From Polyangiaceae bacterium (GTDB lineage: Bacteria; Myxococcota_A; Polyangia; Polyangiales; Polyangiaceae): 64,000 nt of DNA. A program made the translations under genes and the position numbers. How positions within the stretch are numbered: the stretch's first letter is position 1; every line of letters starts with the position of its first letter. The notes under the pieces are model-generated. The model was not told where the DNA came from. It searched no databases and saw only the letters and a list, made by a program, of their open reading frames with translations. The stretch covers positions 1 through 64,000 of the forward strand of contig JABSRN010000003.1 in the NCBI GenBank assembly GCA_013214025.1, read 5' to 3'. Below are positions 51,105 through 61,014 of this stretch, piece after piece.

Positions 51105-54100
51105 GCGAGAGCCCACCAAAGAGCGCCAACGGCGCGACCCCGCCTCTCGATCTGAAGGCCCAATTCGCGGGCAAGAAGATGGTTATCGTCGGTGGCACCG
51201 GATTCTTGGGCAAGGTGTTCTGGAGCATGATGCTCTACGAGTACCCGGAGGTGACCCGCCTTTACGTGCTGGTCCGACCCCGCAAGAACCAGACGCCCCA
51301 GCAGCGTTTCGCAGATGACATCATCCAGAGCGAGGCTTTCGAACCCCTGCGTCGTCAACACGGCGACAACTTCGACACGTTTATTGCCGACAAAGTCGTG
51401 CCCATCGGCGGCGATGTGGTGGAGCCCTTCTGTGGCTTTTCTTCTGAGCTTCGGGACGAACTTCGCGGCGACGTGGCGGTGGTCATCAACGCGTCGGGCG
51501 TCGTTGACTTCGAACCGCCACTAGATATCGCGCTTCAGGTGAATGCCTTCGGCGTAAAGAGCGTAGTCGAGCTAGCCAAAGATCTCGGAGACTGCCCGGT
51601 CCTCCATACCAGCACTTGTTTTGTCGCCGGCGCCCGTACGGGCCAAGTGGAAGAGCTCAACCCCAGCGAGCATCCCTTCCCGCGAGATGGCGAACTCGAG
51701 CGAGCGCATTGGGACGCCGACGGAGAGATTTCTGAGTGTCTCGACGTCATCGAACAAGCCCGCCACCGCGCGGGGGACGCATTTCGTCAGAGCAGTTTCC
51801 TCGACGAAGCCAAGCGCAATCTGATGGCCCGCGGCGAAAGCACGCGAGGTTCCATGTTGGAGTCTGAGATCGCGAAGGTTCGCCGGAAGTTCATCGAATC
51901 CGAGTTGGCGGAACGCGGTCGTGAGCGCGCCCAATTTTGGGGGTGGCCGAATACCTATACCTATACCAAGAGCATCGGCGAGCAGATCGTCGTGGGCTCA
52001 GGTTTGGATTACGCGATCGCGCGGCCCGCCATCGTTGAGTCCAGCGTTAAATACCCGTGTAAAGGCTGGAACGAGGGCATCAATACCTCCGCTCCGCTCA
52101 TCTACCTGATCCGTGAGGGCCAGCTTCAGATCCCCGGCAGCAAGATCAATCTCGACATCATTCCCTGCGACATGGTGGCTGGCGGTATGTTGCTTACCCT
52201 GGGCGAGTTGCTCGAGGGGCGCGCCAAACCCGTCTATCAATACGGCAGCAGCGACACGAACCCGGTGACCGTGGCTCGCATTGTAGAGCTCACAGGTTTG
52301 TACAAGCGCGAGCTCTGGCGCAAGACGGGTCGAGGCGGCCCTGCCTACGGCGCGTTTCAGACCAATTTCGAAACGTCAGTGCTGTCGGCGGATCAATTCG
52401 ACATCTACGGACCGTTGGCCATTTCCCGGGGCGCGTCCAAGCTGTCGAGCTGGGTCGGCGGGCTCGCCAAGGGCGCGCTCAAGCCGCTGTTGAAGCCGGC
52501 AGCTGACGGGCTGAAGAGTTTCGCTCATCAGCAGAATAACATCGGCACCATCCTGGCCCAGTACCTGCCTTTCACGGCGAAGTACTCCTACGTTTTTCAG
52601 TGCGACAACACCCACGCGGCCTACGCCCGATTGACGGACGAAGATCGCGAGAAGATCATCTGGGCACCCCAGGATCTCGATTGGCGAGACTGGATGCTGG
52701 ATGTACACATTCCCGGCCTTGAGAAATGGGTGTTCCCGAATCTCGCCGACAAGCTATCGAAGCCGAAACCGCCGCCGAAACGCTACGAGACCCTGCCCGC
52801 CATCTTGGACGAGATGGCCGAGCGTTACGAGTTGTCGGTTGCGCTCCAGCAGACCGAGCCCGACGGCCTCAGTCGCATCAGTTTTCGGCAATGGCACGAG
52901 CGCTCACTAGCGTGCGCCAAGCGGCTCCAGGAAGCCGGAGTGAACGAGGGCGATCGGGTCATGCTCAGCGGGGCGAATCAGCCCTCGTGGCCCATCGCCT
53001 TCTTCGGAATCATGCTCGCAGGCGCCACAACCGTGCCAGTAGACGCCGGTATCGAGGCGGATGTTGCCGTCAATTTGCTCAAAGCGTCAGGGGCTAAGGT
53101 CTTCATCGCAGACGGCGAGACCCAAGCGCGAGTCGGCGATAAAATCAGCGAGTTGGCCGACGTGAAGTTGTCGGACATGGTCGAGATCGCCCAGGGGGGA
53201 GCGCCCATCGCCCCGGTGGACGTGAGCTCAGCGGACGTCGCGGCGCTCATCTACACCAGCGGTACCACCGGATCGCCCAAGGGCGTGATGTTGTCGCACC
53301 ACAACCTCACCAGCTTGATAGCGGCCTTAACCCCGTTGTTCCCGCTGGGTCGAGGCGACCGTGTCATGAGCGTGCTGCCGCTACATCACACCTTCGAGCT
53401 GACCTGCGGCCTATTGCTCCCGCTCACCCGCGGCTCTCGCATCCTCTACATCGATGAGCTCACGGGCGAAAAGCTGTCCCACGGCCTCAAGGCGGGTCGC
53501 ATCACGGCGATGGTCGGCGTGCCCGCTCTGTGGGAAATGCTGGAGCGCAAGTTGCACGAGCGCATCGCGGACCGCGGCCCCATGGCGGTAAAGGTTTTCG
53601 ATATCGCGATCGATCTCAATCGGACACTCTCGCAGAGCACGGGTCTCGATGCCGGCAAATTACTGTTTGGCCCTGTTCACGCAGGACTCGGTGGTCACCT
53701 CAAGTTCCTCGTGAGCGGAGGCGCGGCTCTTTCGCCCGCGACCCACAAGACCTTTGCCGGAATGGGGCTACACCTCTCAGAAGGTTACGGTCTTACGGAG
53801 GCATCCCCCGTCATTACCGTCAGCAATCCGAAACCTGGGGAGCGTGCGGGTCACGTCGGAAAGCCCCTGGCGGGTACTGAGCTCAAAATTCACGATCCCG
53901 ATCCCAAGGGCATCGGCGAGGTCTACGCGCGGGGTCCGACCATCATGCTCGGTTATGCGGACGATGAAGAGGCGACCCGCGACGCTATCGACGACGACGG
54001 CTGGCTGCACACGGGGGATCTCGGCAAGCTCGACCGCAAGGGCAACCTCGTACTGGTCGGCAGAGCGAAGGACGTCGTGGTCACCTCGGCTGGCGAAAAT

Positions 54101-55774
54101 ATCTATCCCGACGACGTAGAAGAACGCCTCGGCAAGGTCGCTCATGTCGCCGAACTCACGCTACTCGGCATGGACGACGCCAACGGCGGCGAACGCCTAG
54201 CGCTCGTGGCTGTGCCGGAACCAGACAGTTCGCGGGATCGCGCTCAGATGCGCACTCTGGCGAAGACTTCCCTAAAAGAAGCCGTCAACGAGCTTCCCGC
54301 CATCATGCGCCCGGCGTCGACCACGTTGGTGGACATACCGCTGCCTCGTACGCCGACGCGCAAGGTCCAGCGCCGGGCTGTCAAAGACTTGTTGGCACGG
54401 CTCGAGCCTGTCGACATGGCCGCAAGCGGCGCGGTGGACTCGGACGCTGCGTCTAAGATGGTGCGAGGAGCAGCAGCCGCTATCGGTCGAAAAGATCCGG
54501 AATCCTTGGGGCCGGCGACGACTCTTCGGGGAGACCTAGGTTTTGACTCCCTCATGCTGCTGGAGCTGCTGGTGGCTTTGGAGCGCCGCGTGGGCTGCAC
54601 GCTGGACGCAGACCAGCTGAGTGACTGCGAGACTATCGGAGAAGCGGAGGCACTTGTTCGGCTGGCCGGAAGCCAAGCGGCAGGTTCCATCGGCGCGGTC
54701 TCCATCGACTCTGGGGAGGGAGGCGAGATGGACACCGTGGAGCTGCCCGAACCCCTGCGGCAGGCCGCGATGCAGTGGTTGGGCCAAGCGCAAAAGGGTT
54801 TCTACGACAGCGTGCTTCACACCCGCGTCATCGGTCGCGCACACATCCCACAGAATCGCAGCGTGATAGTCGCGGCGAATCACGCCAGTCACCTAGATCA
54901 GGGTCTCGTAAAATACGCCCTTGGCGACTACGGCCGGGACATGACGAGCATGGCTGCCCAGGATTATTTTTTCGAGGGCAACAAATGGCGCAAAGCCTAC
55001 TTCGAGAACTTCACGAACTTGGTGCCGGTTTCGCGCACGGGTTCGCTACGTCAGGGGCTCGAGCAAGCGGCAGAGCTGCTCGAGCGAGGCCAGGTAGTAT
55101 TGCTTTTCCCCGAGGGCACTCGATGCCTGGACGGCGAGTTGCAGGAATTCAAGCCCATCATCGGGCACCTGGCGCTAGAGCACGGGGTCGATGTCCTGCC
55201 GATCTATTTGGGCGGGACCTTCGCGGCCTTACCGAAAGGCGCCACGGCTCCGCGGGGTCGCAATGTCTCGGCGCGAATCGGTCCGCCGCTGGCCATCGTC
55301 GAGCTCCGGCGGCTGACGGACGGACAAAGCGCCTCGGAAGCAGCGCGCACAGTGGCGCGCATCACCGAACGCGCTGTTCGGGAGCTCAGCCATGGCCGGG
55401 TTCTGAATCTTGCTGACAAAACCGCCGAGGATTTCTTGTCGGCGGCGGAAGAGCCCATGACGGACTTGTTCTCTGAATTGGGTCGGCGCTTTGCCAAGGC
55501 CGAGGTCGAGGAACCGGTTAGCTTTTACTTCTCCCTGGGTGGTGAGGAACGCTGGACGATTCGCGTCGATAAAGACAATTGCCTGGTCGAGCAGGGCAAG
55601 ACCGTGGCTGATGCGGATTGTGTCTTGAAGACCTCCACTGGCATGTTCACGCGCATGGTGCGGGAGGGCTACGCCCCCAGTCCCAGCGAATTTATGGCCG
55701 GCACCATCAAGAGCAACAACGTCGCTCTATTGGTTGCCTTTCAGAAGATCTTTCAACTGGCGGATCGCGTTTAG
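51101..55774 (+). CDS. elbD: ElbD-like multidomain ether-lipid enzyme
   Basis: 1557 residues. Domain order: (1) NAD(P)-dependent fatty acyl reductase, about 25-420, with GGTGFLG at 31-37, INASGVVDFEPP and YTYTKSIGEQ (YxxxK); (2) AMP-forming acyl ligase, about 560-1100, with IYTSGTTGSPKGVML near 717, LSEGYGLTEASPVI and GRAKDVVVTSAGENIYP; (3) acyl carrier domain with LGFDSLMLLELL near 1147-1158 (phosphopantetheine Ser); (4) PlsC-type acyltransferase, about 1215-1410, with AANHASHLDQG near 1260 and LLFPEGTR near 1335; (5) SCP2-like sterol/lipid carrier domain to the end. This is the arrangement of M. xanthus ElbD, reported to make alkyl ether lipids. One chain could activate, reduce and transfer a fatty chain. 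It starts with TTG overlapping the previous stop. Confidence 0.85.
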   Translation: MSESPPKSANGATPPLDLKAQFAGKKMVIVGGTGFLGKVFWSMMLYEYPEVTRLYVLVRPRKNQTPQQRFADDIIQSEAFEPLRRQHGDNFDTFIADKVVPIGGDVVEPFCGFSSELRDELRGDVAVVINASGVVDFEPPLDIALQVNAFGVKSVVELAKDLGDCPVLHTSTCFVAGARTGQVEELNPSEHPFPRDGELERAHWDADGEISECLDVIEQARHRAGDAFRQSSFLDEAKRNLMARGESTRGSMLESEIAKVRRKFIESELAERGRERAQFWGWPNTYTYTKSIGEQIVVGSGLDYAIARPAIVESSVKYPCKGWNEGINTSAPLIYLIREGQLQIPGSKINLDIIPCDMVAGGMLLTLGELLEGRAKPVYQYGSSDTNPVTVARIVELTGLYKRELWRKTGRGGPAYGAFQTNFETSVLSADQFDIYGPLAISRGASKLSSWVGGLAKGALKPLLKPAADGLKSFAHQQNNIGTILAQYLPFTAKYSYVFQCDNTHAAYARLTDEDREKIIWAPQDLDWRDWMLDVHIPGLEKWVFPNLADKLSKPKPPPKRYETLPAILDEMAERYELSVALQQTEPDGLSRISFRQWHERSLACAKRLQEAGVNEGDRVMLSGANQPSWPIAFFGIMLAGATTVPVDAGIEADVAVNLLKASGAKVFIADGETQARVGDKISELADVKLSDMVEIAQGGAPIAPVDVSSADVAALIYTSGTTGSPKGVMLSHHNLTSLIAALTPLFPLGRGDRVMSVLPLHHTFELTCGLLLPLTRGSRILYIDELTGEKLSHGLKAGRITAMVGVPALWEMLERKLHERIADRGPMAVKVFDIAIDLNRTLSQSTGLDAGKLLFGPVHAGLGGHLKFLVSGGAALSPATHKTFAGMGLHLSEGYGLTEASPVITVSNPKPGERAGHVGKPLAGTELKIHDPDPKGIGEVYARGPTIMLGYADDEEATRDAIDDDGWLHTGDLGKLDRKGNLVLVGRAKDVVVTSAGENIYPDDVEERLGKVAHVAELTLLGMDDANGGERLALVAVPEPDSSRDRAQMRTLAKTSLKEAVNELPAIMRPASTTLVDIPLPRTPTRKVQRRAVKDLLARLEPVDMAASGAVDSDAASKMVRGAAAAIGRKDPESLGPATTLRGDLGFDSLMLLELLVALERRVGCTLDADQLSDCETIGEAEALVRLAGSQAAGSIGAVSIDSGEGGEMDTVELPEPLRQAAMQWLGQAQKGFYDSVLHTRVIGRAHIPQNRSVIVAANHASHLDQGLVKYALGDYGRDMTSMAAQDYFFEGNKWRKAYFENFTNLVPVSRTGSLRQGLEQAAELLERGQVVLLFPEGTRCLDGELQEFKPIIGHLALEHGVDVLPIYLGGTFAALPKGATAPRGRNVSARIGPPLAIVELRRLTDGQSASEAARTVARITERAVRELSHGRVLNLADKTAEDFLSAAEEPMTDLFSELGRRFAKAEVEEPVSFYFSLGGEERWTIRVDKDNCLVEQGKTVADADCVLKTSTGMFTRMVREGYAPSPSEFMAGTIKSNNVALLVAFQKIFQLADRV

Positions 55775-55799
55775 CGCCGCCTAGGAAACCTTGAGTCGT

Positions 55800-56822
55800 A
55801 TGAAGTTCTGGATCGGAGGTGCCACAGGGTTCTTGGGTAGCCATTTAGTGGCTGTGCTCAAAGAAGCCGGTCATGAAATGGTCCTGGCGTCGCTTTCCGG
55901 TGGGGAGGTGCACGGCCTGCCGGGTTCCAAGGTCAATATTCTGTCCCCAGGAGAGGTCGCGCGTAGTGCTCGGGGTTGTGACGGAGCCTTCTTCGTTGCT
56001 GGCAAGGTGAGCCGTGACGTCGCCGATGCCGATCTGATGCATAGAATTCACGTGCTCGGTACGCGGCATGCGCTCGCCGAGCTCAAAGCGGAGAAAATCC
56101 CCCGCGTTGTCTATCTCAGCACGAGCGGAACCATCGCCGTGGGCACGGATCCGAAGCGTGCCTACGATGAGCAGGCGCCGACCCCGACCGAATTGGTTGC
56201 GCGCTGGCCCTACTACCGCACGAAGCTCTACGCCGAGCGCGAAGCCAAGTTGCTGAACGAGCCTGGCGTGTTCGACGTGATCACCGTCAATCCTTCGTTG
56301 CTGCTCGGTCCAGGCGATTTGCGAGAGTCCTCGACGGCGGACATTCGCCGTTTCTTGGCAAGCGAGATCCCCGCGACGCCGGCCGGGGGCATCAGTTTCG
56401 TGGACGTGCGCGATGTCGCTAAAACTCTGCTACTCGCCTTCGAGAAGGGCGAGGCGGGAGAGCGATATTTGCTTTCCGCGAAGAACGTCACTTGCGTTGC
56501 CTTCTTCGAATTGTTGGAGCGACTGAGCGGAGTGCCCGCCCCCAGGCTGAAGATGCCGAGCCATCGGGGATTGGCCATCGGCGCCAACAAGCTATTCAAC
56601 AAGGCGTTGCGCACGTTCGGCGGCGAGCCCAGTGTCGACGAAGCCAGCGTCGAGATGTCGCAGTACTTTTGGTACTGCGACTCGGGGCTCGCCATCAAAG
56701 AGTTGGGCTTCTCCCCCAGGGATCCGAGCGTGACTCTGCGCGATACCATCGCCGATATGGAAGACCGCGAAGTAGTGTTCCCCCGGGGTGCCGTCGTTCA
56801 TGACAGCGCCGGCCGCAGCTGA
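55800..56822 (+). CDS. NAD-dependent epimerase/reductase, last gene of the elb-like operon
   Basis: About 340 residues of the extended short-chain dehydrogenase type. NAD motif FWIGGATGFLGSHLVAVL at the N-terminus, YLSTSGTIAVGTD, the catalytic YYRTK (YxxxK) in WPYYRTKLYAEREAKLL, and VITVNPSLLLGPGD. It resembles dihydroflavonol-4-reductase/3-beta-HSD relatives that reduce or oxidise lipid-like carbonyls. It starts 25 bases after elbD (ATG at 55800; TTG at 55791 possible) and probably completes the operon, as a reductase gene also follows elbD in Myxococcus as far as I recall. Confidence 0.85.
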   Translation: MKFWIGGATGFLGSHLVAVLKEAGHEMVLASLSGGEVHGLPGSKVNILSPGEVARSARGCDGAFFVAGKVSRDVADADLMHRIHVLGTRHALAELKAEKIPRVVYLSTSGTIAVGTDPKRAYDEQAPTPTELVARWPYYRTKLYAEREAKLLNEPGVFDVITVNPSLLLGPGDLRESSTADIRRFLASEIPATPAGGISFVDVRDVAKTLLLAFEKGEAGERYLLSAKNVTCVAFFELLERLSGVPAPRLKMPSHRGLAIGANKLFNKALRTFGGEPSVDEASVEMSQYFWYCDSGLAIKELGFSPRDPSVTLRDTIADMEDREVVFPRGAVVHDSAGRS

Positions 56823-56952
56823 CGACGGCCCTGGCTGACGGAGACGGGCGCGCCAATGCCCCTCCGTCGCGAAACTGAACTGGGGGCGAGGTGAGACATA
56901 TTATGTCCCCCCTGGGTTGGCCTTCGTTCTCTCGTCCGTGCAAGATGGCGGT

Positions 56953-57489
56953 ATGGAAAACGAGCTGCTCACGACGGACAACACTCACCTTTGGCTGATG
57001 GCGATCGTCATCGCTGCACTGGGCGCGGCGCTGTTCTCTCGCTTGTCGATCCTGATGCTTCGCCATCGTATCCAACTTCGGGGTTTGCGGGCCCAGCGTG
57101 GCGAGATCGAAGCGGTCAAGATGTTAAAGAACGAAGGCTACCGTATTCTGGCCACCCAGCCCGAGCAGGCGTGGCCGGTCGTGTGTGACGGGGAATCCCA
57201 GAGTGTACGACTGCGGGTGGATCTCATCGTGAGCCGGGACAACAAACGCTACGCCGCAGACGTAAAGACCGGAGCCATCGCCCCCCGTTTGCAAACCGCG
57301 GCGACTCGCCGGCAACTGTTAGAATATAGCCTCGCCTACGACGTTGACGGCGTACTGCTAGTGGACATGGAAAAACGCGAAGTTCGGGAGATCGAGTTCC
57401 CAGGGGCCCAACGTTGCGACCACGCTAGTGTTGAACGTCTAGTTTGGATGTCGGCGAGCTGTTTCTTGTGCTGTGCGTATTGGCTGTAG
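56953..57489 (+). CDS. Membrane-anchored PD-(D/E)XK nuclease-like protein
   Basis: About 178 residues. An N-terminal helix (LWLMAIVIAALGAALFSRLS) anchors a soluble domain with the restriction-nuclease core pattern: RGEIEAVKMLKNEGYRIL (Glu), VRLRVDLIVSRDNKRYAADV then K (Asp and Asp-x-Lys), and RRQLLEYSLAYDVDGVLLVD. The (D)-X15-(D)VK spacing fits PD-(D/E)XK folds. A nuclease fixed to the membrane could act on incoming DNA, but activity is unproven. ATG at 56953 preferred over one 12 codons earlier. The C-terminal 20 residues (LVWMSASCFLCCAYWL) look like read-through of spacer and may reflect a shifted stop. Confidence 0.6.
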   Translation: MENELLTTDNTHLWLMAIVIAALGAALFSRLSILMLRHRIQLRGLRAQRGEIEAVKMLKNEGYRILATQPEQAWPVVCDGESQSVRLRVDLIVSRDNKRYAADVKTGAIAPRLQTAATRRQLLEYSLAYDVDGVLLVDMEKREVREIEFPGAQRCDHASVERLVWMSASCFLCCAYWL

Positions 57490-57512
57490 ACACAAGTGAG
57501 TCAGTGGCGCGG

Positions 57513-58790
57513 CTAGGGCCGCCTCACCCAACGCGCGAGCTCTCGGGGGGTTGGAGCAGCGCCGCCGGACAACATGCCGACGCGAAAAATTCGACCGGCG
57601 GCGACAACACACAAGAAAGCCATAGCGGCGCTCCCAGTGAGAGCGAGCAGGGCCTGCCAGAGTGGGGCTCCTGGTTCGAGCATGACTCGGACCATCATGA
57701 GTATGGGGGAAAAGAACGGGATGAGGCTGGCTACGGTGGAGAGCGTGCCGTTGGGATCAGAAATCACGACACTCAACAACAGCAGTGGGGTCATCACCAG
57801 CATCAGAACTGGCATGATGAGAGTTTGTGTCTCACGCAGATCGTTACAGGCTGAGCCCACGGCCAAGAACACCGACCCGTACATCAGTAACGCGCTGGTC
57901 TGAAACGCCAGTAGCCACAGGACGTCAATAAGACTGAGCGGATTGGGAATGCCCGTGGCCATGAGACTCAGTCCAGTCCCTCCCGCGTAAAGGGCCAGCA
58001 GGGTAAAGGAGACGAAGATGGCGCCGAGCAATTTTCCCATCATCAGTTCGGTTGGCGGAACGCTGGACACGAGGACCTCGGCGATTCGGTACATCTTTTC
58101 TTCCAGCACGCTTTGCATCAACGGGGTGGCGCCCATCAATACGGACATGAACATTACGATAGCGGCGAGCAGGGGAAGCAGAATATCTTCGATAGGGTTT
58201 CGTGACTCCGGCGGGGTCCGGCGGCCGTGCCCGGCCTGATAGAGGGTGGTGCTGGGAAAGCTGACGGCGACCTCCGCTCGTTCGAGCAGCTGTAGGTCGA
58301 CGCCATGGGCACTCAATCGCAATGAGCGAACTTCACGGCTGAGCGCTTGTTGCAGCCAGTGAGGCAGGGCGAGGTGGGTCGGCGTGCTGGAGTAGTAACG
58401 AGCTTGGACCATGCTGTCGTCCGCCGCTGGCTCGAGCACATTGGCTTCGATTTCGACGAAACAAAATAGACGTTCTGAACGAACTTCACGCGACAGCGCC
58501 AGGCCCTGAGCCTGGCGTTCCGCTGGAGCGTTTGACTCGAATAGGTAGTGTTCGCCCTGGGGTAGTTCTCGATTTCGGGTGGCGGCCGCCCGCTGTAGCG
58601 CGTCGAAGAGTTGTCGGCTCCGGTCGACGATCACGCAGCGGCGCGCAGCTACGGTGGCCGCGTTTTGTCCGAGCAGCGGAATCGCGATGGAGGCGCCCAT
58701 GAGTAGGGGCATCAAGATGAGGGACAGCAAGAACGCCCGGGTGCGAACGGTGGCGAGGTATTCCTGTTTGCAGACGGCGAGTAGCTTCAC
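57513..58790 (-). CDS. ABC exporter permease, NatB-like
   Basis: 425 residues with an ABC-2 layout: one N-terminal helix (AFLLSLILMPLLMGASIAIP), a large extracytoplasmic domain (about 40-190), then five or six helices (ILLPLLAAIVMFMSVLMGAT, KMYRIAEVLVSSVPPTELMM GK cytoplasmic coupling region, and later helices). The EEKMYRIAEVLVSSV segment is typical of NatB/YhaP type permeases, thought to export Na+ or small peptides. Its GTG overlaps the stop of the ATPase gene (GTGA), so the pair forms one transporter. Confidence 0.85.
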   Translation of the reverse strand: MKLLAVCKQEYLATVRTRAFLLSLILMPLLMGASIAIPLLGQNAATVAARRCVIVDRSRQLFDALQRAAATRNRELPQGEHYLFESNAPAERQAQGLALSREVRSERLFCFVEIEANVLEPAADDSMVQARYYSSTPTHLALPHWLQQALSREVRSLRLSAHGVDLQLLERAEVAVSFPSTTLYQAGHGRRTPPESRNPIEDILLPLLAAIVMFMSVLMGATPLMQSVLEEKMYRIAEVLVSSVPPTELMMGKLLGAIFVSFTLLALYAGGTGLSLMATGIPNPLSLIDVLWLLAFQTSALLMYGSVFLAVGSACNDLRETQTLIMPVLMLVMTPLLLLSVVISDPNGTLSTVASLIPFFSPILMMVRVMLEPGAPLWQALLALTGSAAMAFLCVVAAGRIFRVGMLSGGAAPTPRELARWVRRP

Positions 58791-59659
58791 GATTTAGCCA
58801 TCCGGAGGAAAATGTCACCGAGGGACGGCGTCGAAAGCTCGAAGCGTCTGAGTTTAGTCTGGGACATCAGCTCCCGCAGCACGTCGGTCGGATCCACACC
58901 GGCGTCCAACACCAGTTCTTGAACGGTACCGAGATCGAGTACCTCAAGTACGCCAGTGAGGTCTGGCACGGCCCCGTCCAGCTCGATCTTGATGCTGTCG
59001 TCGGCAAAGGACGCGAAGATCTCGCTGAGACTTCCGTCGAGCACCTTCCGACCGTCGTTAAGCATCAATATCGTGTCACACATCCTTGATGCGATCTCCA
59101 TGTCGTGGGTGGAGAGCAGTACCGTCGTCCCGTCCCCGGCCAAAGTGAGCACTGCCTGGCGCATCAGCTCCCGACTGACCGGATCGAGACCGCTGAAGGG
59201 TTCGTCCAGAATCAACAACTGAGGGCGATGCACCACTGTCGCGACGAACTGAACTTTCTGCGCGGTGCCCTTGCTCAAGGACTCAACTTTCTGATCGGCG
59301 AACTCGGAAATCCCCAGTCGATCGAGCCAGCCGTCGATCTCGCTAGGGCTTGCCCGCGAGTTCTTGAGTCGCGCGTAGTAGCGGATGACTTCGGTGGTGG
59401 TCATGCGCCGGTACAATCCGCGCTCTTCCGGGAGGTAGCCGATCCGATCGCTCGACTGCGAATTGGGCGGGGTACCGAACACCTGCACGCGGCCTTGATC
59501 GGGTAAGTACAGACCTAAGAGCAACCGCAAGGCAGTGGTCTTTCCACAGCCATTGGGCCCCAGAAGGCCCGCGACGCCGCCTTTTGGCAGGACGAAGCTG
59601 AGATCGCTCAGTGCGGTGGCCGCAGCAAAGCGTTTGGTGACCGATTCAAAGTGAATCAC
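58787..59659 (-). CDS. ABC exporter ATPase, NatA-like
   Basis: 290 residues. Walker A GLLGPNGCGKTTAL, signature LSKGTAQKVQF (a variant LSxGxxQ), Walker B QLLILDEPFSGLDPVS with H-loop STHDMEIA. After residue 220 comes the short extension (LDLGTVQELVLDAGVDPTDV) common in NatA/CcmA-like ATPases of this group. It powers the permease encoded by the overlapping downstream gene. Substrate unknown. Start ATG at 59659. Confidence 0.93.
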   Translation of the reverse strand: MIHFESVTKRFAAATALSDLSFVLPKGGVAGLLGPNGCGKTTALRLLLGLYLPDQGRVQVFGTPPNSQSSDRIGYLPEERGLYRRMTTTEVIRYYARLKNSRASPSEIDGWLDRLGISEFADQKVESLSKGTAQKVQFVATVVHRPQLLILDEPFSGLDPVSRELMRQAVLTLAGDGTTVLLSTHDMEIASRMCDTILMLNDGRKVLDGSLSEIFASFADDSIKIELDGAVPDLTGVLEVLDLGTVQELVLDAGVDPTDVLRELMSQTKLRRFELSTPSLGDIFLRMAKS

Positions 59660-59766
59660 TCGGTCAGCTTAGCCCGAAGGCAAATAGCCGGGAAGTAATG
59701 GTGTGGGAACGGTGCCAGTAGGTGGTGAGGGTGTTCTGGGTCAGCGACGGCCACAGGGCGTGGTAG

Positions 59767-60885
59767 GTGGATCCTGTGACGCGCGCTAAGAAGGTAGCCC
59801 CGGAGCTGACGCTCCAGCTTGAAGCGATGGCGATTCGTGCCATGGGCGGATACTACGACGATCTCAATGGCACTTTCTTCGGAGGCGCGCTGCGGCGACC
59901 GGTGCTCGGGGTATCGGAGACTCTGAACCGCCTCGGGCAGTGGACTGTGGAGACTCGAAGTCTGCACATCTCTCGGGAGTTGCTGATACGCGGTGATTGG
60001 GGCGCGGTCGTGGATACCTTCAAACACGAGATGGCCCATCAATATGTGCACGAGGTTTTAGGGATCCTGGATCAGAGCGCTCACGGCCCGGCCTTTACCA
60101 GGACTTGCAGCGAGCGTGGCATCGATTCCCGCGCGACCGTGGAATCTCGCACGGGTAGCGCCACCACGCCGGCTTGCAACTCACCTGGGGATGTGCATCC
60201 AAATCGAGCCGTAGAAAAAGTGGCGAAGTTGTTGGCTCTTGCGGAGAGCGCTAACGAAAATGAGGCCCGGGCTGCGATGAATGCCGCGCAGCGTCTAATG
60301 CTTCGTTTCAACATTGATGACATCGATAAGCCCGAGCGGCGGCAGTCCTATCGACACCTTGGACGGGCCACGGGACGCGTGAGCGAAAGCGAGCGCGTAT
60401 TAGCCCAGATTCTGAACGAACATTTTTTCGTCTCCACTATTTGGGTGAGCGTGTGGAGAGTGCTTGAGGGCAAACGCGGCAGTGTGCTCGAAGCCTGCGG
60501 CACGACCGAGAACCTTGAGTTAGCTGAATATGTTCACGATTTTCTGACTCGAACGGCGGGTCGACTGTGGACTGAGCATAAACAAGCGAATGGAATCCAA
60601 CGGGATCGGGATCGCCGAGCGTTCCTCGCGGGTGTGATGGCGGGCTTTCGTCGAACACTCCGCTCTCAGGCGAAAGTGCACAGCGAGCAAGGAATGGTTT
60701 GGATGGGCGATCCCGAAGTGGCGGCGTTTTTGAAGCGCCGTCACCCCTATACCCGGACAACACGCCATAAAAGCAGCAGTCGCAGTGACGCGCACGCAGA
60801 CGGCTGCGCTGCGGGATCGAAAATTGTCCTGCGCCGGGGCGTGAAGGGCACGAGTTCCGGCGGCGTCAAACAGTTGACGCGATAG
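59767..60885 (+). CDS. SprT-like metalloprotease fold plus DUF2786
   Basis: 372 residues in two parts. Residues about 15-120 form a SprT-like domain with the zinc motif FKHEMAHQYVHE (HExxH) and a further His in DQSAHGPAFTRTC. Residues about 145-340 are DUF2786-like: VEKVAKLLALAESANENEAR then AAMNAAQRLMLRFNIDDID. The two are found together in bacterial proteins of unknown role. The last 45 residues are basic and Ser-rich. SprT/Spartan proteases cut DNA-protein crosslinks in eukaryotes; a similar role here is only a guess. It starts with GTG at 59767 (another GTG at 59776) divergent from the ABC genes. Confidence 0.85.
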   Translation: MDPVTRAKKVAPELTLQLEAMAIRAMGGYYDDLNGTFFGGALRRPVLGVSETLNRLGQWTVETRSLHISRELLIRGDWGAVVDTFKHEMAHQYVHEVLGILDQSAHGPAFTRTCSERGIDSRATVESRTGSATTPACNSPGDVHPNRAVEKVAKLLALAESANENEARAAMNAAQRLMLRFNIDDIDKPERRQSYRHLGRATGRVSESERVLAQILNEHFFVSTIWVSVWRVLEGKRGSVLEACGTTENLELAEYVHDFLTRTAGRLWTEHKQANGIQRDRDRRAFLAGVMAGFRRTLRSQAKVHSEQGMVWMGDPEVAAFLKRRHPYTRTTRHKSSSRSDAHADGCAAGSKIVLRRGVKGTSSGGVKQLTR

Positions 60886-61014
60886 CTTGAAGAGGTCAGC
60901 TGGTGGGCCTGCATTGCCTCGGACGGAGGTCGATACCGACAAAACCCCCGCGAATTTGGCGTCAAATTCGCAAACCTTGATCGCGTGGGGCGACGCGGCT
61001 ATCAGATCGCGCGC

